From Pseudomonadota bacterium (lineage in GTDB: Bacteria > Pseudomonadota > Alphaproteobacteria > Sphingomonadales > Sphingomonadaceae), in the NCBI GenBank assembly GCA_963205285.1, contig CAUJJQ010000090.1, positions 1-14,305 of the forward strand: 14,305 nt of DNA. The letters run 5' to 3'. The translations under genes were made by a program, and so were the position numbers. Positions 1 through 5,521 of the stretch are shown in pieces; positions within the stretch are counted from its first letter, which is position 1, and each line of letters starts with the position of its first letter. The notes under the pieces were generated by a model that was not told where the DNA came from, did not search any database, and saw nothing but the letters and a program-made list of their open reading frames with translations.

Positions 1-2253
1 ACGCTATATATCAGCCCGCTCAAGGCATTGGCGGCGGATATGCAGCGCAATCTGCTGTCCCCCATCGGCGATCTGGGGCTGGACATAGATGTTGCCACGC
101 GCACCGGCGACACGCCGCATGACGCGCGGCGGCGGCAAAAATCCCACCCGCCCGACATTTTACTGACCACGCCCGAATCGCTTAGCCTGATGCTGGCCGA
201 CAGCGATGCCGCGCATGTTTTTGCCGCTATCGACACCATCATCATCGATGAAGTGCATAGTTTTGCCAGCACAAAGCGCGGCGATTTATTGTCGCTGGCA
301 ATGGCGCGGCTTACCGCGCTGTGCCCCGGCCTGCGCCGTGTTGCGCTGTCCGCCACCATTGCGGAGCCGGACAAATGGCGTGACTGGATGGCACCCGATG
401 GTGCGGGCGAAAACGTCCGGCTGATATTGGGCGAAGCGGGCGCGCCGCCTGACATCCAGATCCTCCTGCCCGAAGCGCGCGTGCCATGGGCGGGGCACAG
501 CGGACTATATGCGGTGCAGGCGGTGATGGAGGTTATCGCCGCGCACCGTACCAGCATCATTTTTTGCAATACGCGCGGGCTGTGCGAACTGATTTTTCAG
601 GCATTGTGGAAAGTGAATGACAAGGGGCTGCCGATTGCCATCCACCATGGATCGCTGTCGCGCGAGGCCCGCCAGCGCACCGAAGCGGCGATGGCGGCGG
701 GGCAATTACGCGCGCTTATCGCAACGTCGAGCGTCGATCTGGGGTTGGATTGGGGCGATGTGGATTGCGTGGTGCAAATGGGTGCGCCCAAGGGGGCGAG
801 CCGGTTGATCCAGCGCATCGGGCGCGCCAACCACAGGCTGGATGCCGCGTCCAAGGCGCTGGTCGTACCGGGCAATCGTTTCGAATGGCTGGAAACCCGC
901 GCCGCGATTGACGCGATTGCGGTGGGGGAGCGCGATGTTACCCCCTTTCGCCCCGGCGCGCTCGACGTGTTGGCGCAGCATATCACCGGCTGTGCGTGCG
1001 CCGCACCATTTGGGGAGGCGGCGCTGCTCCGCGAAATCCGCCGTGCCGCGCCCTATAGGCACCTCTCCGATGCCAGTTTTCAGCGCACAATCGGCTTTGT
1101 GCGTGACGGCGGCTATGCGCTCAGCGCCTATGACCGCTTCCACCGCCTCGCCCCCGCAGGCAAGGATGCGGATGGCAGCCCCATGTGGCGCATTTCCAGC
1201 CCCGCCTTTGTCCGCCAGCATCGGATGAATGCGGGCGTCATCGTCGAAGCGCCGACGATATCGGTGCGCTTCAAAAATGGCCGCAAATTGGGGGAGGTGG
1301 AGGAATATTTTGCATCCACCCTGGTCGCGGGCGACCGTTTTTTCTTTGCCGGGGTCGCGCTCGAAGTCATTGGCATGGCGGACAATGATTTGCAGGTGCG
1401 CGCCACCGCCAAATCGGCCCAAATCCCCAGCTATTCCGGCACGCGCATCGCGCTCACCACCCAATTGGCGGCGCGGGTGCGCGCGCTGATTGCCAACCCA
1501 GCCTGTTGGGTCGATTTTCACGCCGATGTGCGCCAGTGGCTGGCTGTCCAGCGCGGCAAATCGCACCTGCCCGCACCCGATGAATTGCTATCGGAAATTT
1601 TCGCGCATGAAGGGCAGCATTATTGGCTGCTCTACCCCTTTGAAGGGTGGAATGCCCACCAATCGCTCGCCATGCTCTTAACCCGGCGGATGGAGGCGGC
1701 GGGGCTGCAACCTTTGGGTTTTCAGGCCAGCGACTATGCGCTCGCCATCTGGTCGGCAAAGCCGGTCAAAGACCCCAAATCCTTGCTTTCCAACCAGATT
1801 TTGGAGGATGATTTTGCCGATTGGGTCGAACAATCGCATCTGTTGAAACGCGCCTTCCGCGATGTCGCGGTGATTGGCGGGCTCATCGAACGGCAATTGC
1901 CGGGCAAGCGCAAAAGCGCACGGTCAGTCACTTTTTCGACCGACCTTATTTATGATGTGTTGATGCGATACCAGAGCGACCATTTGCTGATAGAGGCAGC
2001 CTGGGCCGATGCGGCGGCGCGGCTGACCGACGTCGGGCGGCTGGGCGCGCTGCTCGAAAATGCGGCGGCACGGCTGGTCGATAAAAGGCTGGATCGCGTC
2101 AGCCCCTTTGCGCTGCCGGTGATGTGCGAAATTGGCCGCGAGAATGTGACCAGCAAGGCGACCGAAGATAGCCTGATTGCCGATGCTGCGCGCGATACGC
2201 AGGATGCAGAAGCGGCGCTGATAGCACTGGCGATGGCGGACGAATTGCCATAG
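1..2253 (+). CDS. Ligase-associated DNA damage response DEXH-box helicase (Lhr family), 5' truncated
   Basis: This is an ATP-dependent DNA helicase of the Lhr family, in the bacterial branch encoded with an ATP-dependent DNA ligase, and is predicted to act in DNA repair. The reading frame is open from base 1, so the N-terminus and Walker A (motif I) lie outside the window; 750 codons remain of a protein usually a little over 800 residues. Visible motifs are Ia (YISPLKAL, bases 7-30), TTPES (about 169-183), the Walker B box DEVH (247-258), motif III SAT (349-357), the second RecA domain with IIFCNTRG (about 556-579), motif V ATSSVDLGLDWG (about 721-756) and the arginine-finger motif VI QRIGRAN (811-831). 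The remaining C-terminal ~460 residues match the winged-helix and Lhr-associated C-terminal domains, including the region SNQILEDDFADWVEQSHLL. It ends at TAG 2251-2253, 31 nt before the dipeptidase gene, so co-transcription is likely. The partner gene pdeM lies downstream at 4687 rather than adjacent. The family call is firm; the exact repair role is inferred from the family. Confidence 0.93.
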   Translation, partial: TLYISPLKALAADMQRNLLSPIGDLGLDIDVATRTGDTPHDARRRQKSHPPDILLTTPESLSLMLADSDAAHVFAAIDTIIIDEVHSFASTKRGDLLSLAMARLTALCPGLRRVALSATIAEPDKWRDWMAPDGAGENVRLILGEAGAPPDIQILLPEARVPWAGHSGLYAVQAVMEVIAAHRTSIIFCNTRGLCELIFQALWKVNDKGLPIAIHHGSLSREARQRTEAAMAAGQLRALIATSSVDLGLDWGDVDCVVQMGAPKGASRLIQRIGRANHRLDAASKALVVPGNRFEWLETRAAIDAIAVGERDVTPFRPGALDVLAQHITGCACAAPFGEAALLREIRRAAPYRHLSDASFQRTIGFVRDGGYALSAYDRFHRLAPAGKDADGSPMWRISSPAFVRQHRMNAGVIVEAPTISVRFKNGRKLGEVEEYFASTLVAGDRFFFAGVALEVIGMADNDLQVRATAKSAQIPSYSGTRIALTTQLAARVRALIANPACWVDFHADVRQWLAVQRGKSHLPAPDELLSEIFAHEGQHYWLLYPFEGWNAHQSLAMLLTRRMEAAGLQPLGFQASDYALAIWSAKPVKDPKSLLSNQILEDDFADWVEQSHLLKRAFRDVAVIGGLIERQLPGKRKSARSVTFSTDLIYDVLMRYQSDHLLIEAAWADAAARLTDVGRLGALLENAAARLVDKRLDRVSPFALPVMCEIGRENVTSKATEDSLIADAARDTQDAEAALIALAMADELP

Positions 2254-2268
2254 CTTGGCAGGCAATGT

Positions 2269-2275
2269 GGGGGAG
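2269..2275 (+). promoter_or_regulatory. Ribosome binding site deciding the dipeptidase start
   Basis: GGGGGAG lies 9 nt before ATG 2285. In-frame TTG codons at 2255 and 2282 are possible starts. The 2255 start would put the Shine-Dalgarno inside the gene and add ten residues before an otherwise normal lipoprotein signal peptide, so 2285 is preferred. Confidence 0.65.
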
Positions 2276-2284
2276 AATCCATTG

Positions 2285-3520
2285 ATGTACGCGCGTTTTT
2301 TATCCTTGCTGCCCGCGCTGGGCGCCATTGCCGCGATCAGCGCCTGTTCGCCGATGGGGACGCCCGCACCTGCGCCCGCCCCAGCGGACCCCGCCACCAT
2401 CCACGCGCGGATTTTGACGCTCGACACGCATCTCGACACGCCGGTGCATTTTGAACGGCGCGATTGGGATTTTGGCGCGGCGCATGATTTTTACAGCGAT
2501 ATGAGTCAGGTTGATCTGCCGCGCATGACCGAGGGGGGTCTGGATGGCGGATTTTTCGTCCTTTATACATCGCAAGGGCCGCTGACTGCCGAAGGCTTTG
2601 CCCATGCCGCAAGCGCCGCCGAACATCGGCTCGCCGCCATAGAGGCGACGCTCAACGCCCACCGCGATGCCATCACTCGCGTCACCAGCGCGGGTGAGGC
2701 GGCACGGGTTGCCAGTCGTGGCGGCCATTTCGCGCTAATCTCGGTCGAGAACAGCTATCCGCTGGGCGAAAGCGTGGCCGGATTGGCCGATTGGCGGCGG
2801 CGCGGCGTGCTGATGGCGGGGCCGGTGCACAATGGCGGCAACCAGTTCGGCGATTCGGCGAGCGGCGGGACAGCGCGCTGGGGCGGCCTGTCGCCGCTTG
2901 GCCGCGCATGGGTGGCGGAAATGAACCGGCTGGGGATGGTCATTGACGCCAGCCATGCGAGTGATGCCGCGCTCACCCAGATGCTCGAACTTTCCGCCGC
3001 GCCCATCATCCTGTCGCACAGCGGGTTCAAGGCGATTTTTGATCACCCGCGCAACATCAGCGATGATCAGGCGCGCGCCATCGCCGCCAAGGGTGGGGTG
3101 ATTCAGGTCAACAGCGTCTTTCTGTCGCGCTTTAACCTCAGCACAACGCGCAGCCCGCTTTACGACCAGTTTGAGAATATCGGCGCGCTGAATAATGCCG
3201 ATGTGCGCGCACTGGGTAGCGCATGGCGCACGCTCGACCAAAGCGAACGGGTGAATGAGGGGGATTTTGACCTGTTCATGCGCGCGCTGTTCCATTGCAT
3301 CGATGTCGTCGGCGCAGACCATTGCGGCATTGGCGCGGATTGGGACGGCGGGGCGGGCATGCGCGGTTTTGAGGATATTCGCGTCGCCCCGCGCATTACC
3401 GCCGCACTGATGGCGCATGGTTTGACCGAGGAACAGGTGGCGCAAATCTGGGGTGGCAATGTGCTACGCCTGCTCAATGCCGCGCAAACTCTCCGTAACC
3501 GGTTGATACCGCTACGTTAA
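2285..3520 (+). CDS. Membrane dipeptidase (peptidase family M19), predicted lipoprotein
   Basis: This is a zinc-dependent dipeptidase of the renal-dipeptidase family (M19), which hydrolyses dipeptides, in some members including D-amino-acid dipeptides. From ATG 2285 it has 411 residues. A lipoprotein signal peptide ends in lipobox I-S-A-C (Cys21), followed by an Ala/Pro-rich linker, so the enzyme should be membrane-anchored on the periplasmic side. Metal ligands expected from the family are all present: H49 and D51 (DTHLDTP), E155 (ISVENSYP), H224 (IDASHAS), H245 (LSHSGF), plus catalytic D352 (GIGADWDGG). The DHPRN motif after H245 and the GGVIQVN strand are also typical. The segment between H245 and the last Asp is about 40 residues longer than I recall for the human enzyme; I believe this is common in bacterial homologues. 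It follows the helicase by 31 nt. A role in peptidoglycan-peptide turnover or nutrient scavenging is inference; substrate specificity cannot be read from the sequence. Confidence 0.93.
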   Translation: MYARFLSLLPALGAIAAISACSPMGTPAPAPAPADPATIHARILTLDTHLDTPVHFERRDWDFGAAHDFYSDMSQVDLPRMTEGGLDGGFFVLYTSQGPLTAEGFAHAASAAEHRLAAIEATLNAHRDAITRVTSAGEAARVASRGGHFALISVENSYPLGESVAGLADWRRRGVLMAGPVHNGGNQFGDSASGGTARWGGLSPLGRAWVAEMNRLGMVIDASHASDAALTQMLELSAAPIILSHSGFKAIFDHPRNISDDQARAIAAKGGVIQVNSVFLSRFNLSTTRSPLYDQFENIGALNNADVRALGSAWRTLDQSERVNEGDFDLFMRALFHCIDVVGADHCGIGADWDGGAGMRGFEDIRVAPRITAALMAHGLTEEQVAQIWGGNVLRLLNAAQTLRNRLIPLR

Positions 3521-3569
3521 AGCCAATGCTTGCTGTATCAAAAATTAAGGCATAGCCTTTGCCCCAATC

Positions 3570-3595
3570 GCCCCCTTGCAATAGCACCGGGGGGC
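3570..3595 (+). other. Possible leader hairpin upstream of the aspartyl protease gene
   Basis: GCCCCC (3570-3575) can pair with GGGGGC (3590-3595). TGC/GCA (3577-3579 with 3584-3586) can form a small inner stem with loop AATA. No U-run follows, so it does not look like an intrinsic terminator. It ends about 9 nt before the GGGAG preceding ATG 3618 and could be a 5' UTR structure or chance pairing in GC-rich DNA. Confidence 0.25.
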
Positions 3596-3617
3596 TGCAT
3601 GTCGGGAGACAAGGGTC

Positions 3618-4667
3618 ATGCGCCAATTTTTATACGCTGCCGCCGCTGGGGCGCTGATGGTGGGGAGCGCGCTTGCCGCGCAAAATACCCCCGCCGACCC
3701 GCCGCCAGCCAGCAACAGCGGTCAGGTTGCGGTATCGCTGCCGACCAGCCTGCCCGATGCCGGATTGGTAACCCCGATGACGGTTGACCAGACAACACGC
3801 CTGATGCTGCCGGTGCGGATCAATGGTGCTGGCCCCTTTCCCTTCATTGTCGATACCGGCGCGGAACGCACCGTCCTGTCGCGCGAAGTAGCGCAGCAGT
3901 TAAACCTGCCGGTCGTCGGGCGCGCGCGGGTTGTCGGCATGGCAGAGGCGGTGGAGACCAACCTCGTCGCACCGGGTGATCTGGGTCTGGAGCATCTGAC
4001 GCTCGAAACCGGCGATGTACCGACCTTTTCGCAATTTAACATCGGCGCGCCGGGGCTGATCGGCATCGACAGTCTGCAAGGACACAAGGTGGTGATAGAT
4101 TTCATCGCCCAGCGCATCGACATCCGCCCATCCGAAGCGCGGCGGCAACAACGGCGCGAAGAAAGTTTTGATGATGATGCCATCACCGTCATCGCACGGT
4201 CGCGCGGCGGGCGGATGATATTGTCCAACGCCAGCATCGACGGGCATCGGGTGGATATTATCGTCGATACCGGCGGACAGGCGAGCGTCGGCAATCTGGC
4301 ACTGCAACGCCTGGTACAGCGGACGCAGCGGCACCCCAACGGGCTGACACCGGGTGAATTGCGCACGGTTACCGGCGGCACATTGGCGGTGCAGCGCAGC
4401 CAGATTGAACGGATCAGTGTTGGCGGGGTGGATTTTACCGCGCTGCCTGTCGCCTATGCCGATTCACCCGCCTTTGCCGAACTGGGGCTGAACCGCCGTC
4501 CGGCGCTGCTGCTGGGCATGGATGCGCTGCGTCTGTTTGACCGGATAGCGGTGGATTTTGCCAATCGGCGCGTCACCTTTGACCTGCCCGACGGCGCACG
4601 CCGCGACAATGACCAACGCTATGCAGCGCTTAACCTGCCGCACATGCCCCTGACGGCCGCGCGCTGA
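3618..4667 (+). CDS. Exported retropepsin-like aspartyl protease family protein with two DTG lobes
   Basis: This predicted periplasmic or secreted aspartyl protease has 349 residues. It starts at ATG 3618, with GGGAG 9 nt and AAGGG 2 nt upstream as possible ribosome sites. A Sec signal peptide with a small-residue cleavage site ALA-A (about residues 18-21) is followed by a Pro/Ala-rich linker. Lobe 1 (about residues 60-173) carries the catalytic motif FIVDTGAERT (D79-T80-G81) and closes with GIDSLQGHKVVIDF. Lobe 2 (about 185-335) carries IIVDTGGQAS (D217-T218-G219) and closes with GMDALRLFDRIAVDF. The parallel motifs show an internal duplication, so one chain could supply both catalytic aspartates, as in pepsins, whereas retropepsins dimerise. 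It sits 97 nt after the dipeptidase and 19 nt before pdeM. The substrate is unknown. The second lobe has Gly after DTG where Ala or Ser is usual, so that lobe might be structural; proteolytic activity is therefore inferred. Confidence 0.85.
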   Translation: MRQFLYAAAAGALMVGSALAAQNTPADPPPASNSGQVAVSLPTSLPDAGLVTPMTVDQTTRLMLPVRINGAGPFPFIVDTGAERTVLSREVAQQLNLPVVGRARVVGMAEAVETNLVAPGDLGLEHLTLETGDVPTFSQFNIGAPGLIGIDSLQGHKVVIDFIAQRIDIRPSEARRQQRREESFDDDAITVIARSRGGRMILSNASIDGHRVDIIVDTGGQASVGNLALQRLVQRTQRHPNGLTPGELRTVTGGTLAVQRSQIERISVGGVDFTALPVAYADSPAFAELGLNRRPALLLGMDALRLFDRIAVDFANRRVTFDLPDGARRDNDQRYAALNLPHMPLTAAR

Positions 4668-4686
4668 CCAACGCAAGGCAGCGGCT

Positions 4687-5409
4687 ATGGAATCCATCTC
4701 CATTGCCGGACAGATTTTGCACCCGCTGGCCGAACGCGCTTTATGGTGGCCGGCTGAGCAGGCGCTGATCGTCGCAGATTTGCATTTGGAAAAGGCAAGC
4801 GCGCTGGCGCGAACCGGGCAGATGCTCCCGCCCTATGACAGTATCGACACGGTCGGTCGGCTGACCGCGCTTGCCGCCCATTGGGACGCGCGGAGAATAT
4901 ATGCGCTGGGTGATAGTTTCCATGACGATGCGGGGCCGCAGCGGCTGGCCGACGATGCGCGCGATGCGATGGCGCAATTGGCCAAGCGCGCGCACATATA
5001 TTGGGTGGAGGGTAACCATGATGCCGACGCCCAAATTAGCGATCATCTACCCGGCGAAGTCCATGGCGAAATGGATGTGGCGGGGTTAAAATTGGTGCAT
5101 ATTGCGGGGCAGGCACCGCCCGCACCCGGTTGCGGCGAAATATCGGGCCATTATCATCCCAAATATCGCCTGCGCCAGCGCGGGCAGATGGTCAGTCGCC
5201 CCTGCTTCATCTTGGCGGGGCAACAGCTGATCCTTCCAGCATTTGGTACGCTGACCGGGGGTCTGGATGCCACAGCACCGCCATTTGACCATTTTGGACC
5301 ACGCGAAGCGCTGATTTGTGCGGGTTCCAGCATGTATCGCTTTACGATATATCCCAAAGCGCCGCGCGCGCGCCACTATGGCAGAAATGCCGCAGTTTTG
5401 GCCAAATAA
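4687..5409 (+). CDS. pdeM: Ligase-associated DNA damage response endonuclease PdeM (calcineurin-like metallophosphoesterase)
   Basis: This 240-residue cytoplasmic metallophosphoesterase belongs to the PdeM family, which is encoded with the Lhr-type helicase, ATP-dependent ligase and an MBL-fold exonuclease in a predicted DNA-repair module. Two-metal-centre motifs are complete and in order: DLHLEK (D31, H33), GDSFHDD (G75-D76, H79), GNHDAD (N110, H111) and GHYHP (H155, H157). The DLHLEK sequence after an N-terminal beta segment, rather than a plain DxH, is what points to PdeM within the superfamily. ATG 4687 has AAGG at 4675-4678 with 8 nt spacing, and the 19-nt gap after the aspartyl protease stop suggests co-transcription. 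Its functional partner, the helicase, ends 2.4 kb upstream with two unrelated exported hydrolases between them. No terminator is seen before the receptor gene. The family call is firm; nuclease activity and substrate come from the family name and are not shown by this sequence. Confidence 0.9.
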   Translation: MESISIAGQILHPLAERALWWPAEQALIVADLHLEKASALARTGQMLPPYDSIDTVGRLTALAAHWDARRIYALGDSFHDDAGPQRLADDARDAMAQLAKRAHIYWVEGNHDADAQISDHLPGEVHGEMDVAGLKLVHIAGQAPPAPGCGEISGHYHPKYRLRQRGQMVSRPCFILAGQQLILPAFGTLTGGLDATAPPFDHFGPREALICAGSSMYRFTIYPKAPRARHYGRNAAVLAK

Positions 5410-5471
5410 TCGCCGATTGACGCATCAGGCTTGCTTTGCCACTTGCCCCCCGTAAACCCTCAGTTTCTGAA

Positions 5472-5506
5472 ATCCGGTATCCTCATACAAGGTGAGCGAG
5501 CCGGAT
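5472..5506 (+). repeat. Inverted repeat in the leader of the TonB receptor gene
   Basis: ATCCGG (5472-5477) and CCGGAT (5501-5506) form a 6-bp inverted repeat with a 23-nt spacer, ending 5 nt before the GGAG of the receptor gene. It could be an operator half-site pair or a weak RNA stem near the ribosome site. It does not resemble a Fur box. Confidence 0.3.
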
Positions 5507-5511
5507 ATGAT

Positions 5512-5517
5512 GGAGAG
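5512..5517 (+). promoter_or_regulatory. Ribosome binding site deciding the TonB receptor start
   Basis: GGAGAG lies just upstream of ATG 5522; the GGAG core leaves a 6-nt spacer. GTG 5492, ATG 5507 and ATG 5510 are in frame but would place this site inside the gene and add charged residues (SEPD, ER) before the signal peptide. Confidence 0.7.
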
Positions 5518-5521
5518 AAAT

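Noticed and set aside
706..1566. A 286-codon open frame on the minus strand
   Set aside because: It is opposite the helicase core including motif VI, and its composition is typical of an antisense shadow.
3530..3787. A short plus-strand frame starting before the aspartyl protease gene
   Set aside because: It runs out of frame into the protease gene and its sequence is Arg/Gly-rich; the protease start has a ribosome site and signal peptide.
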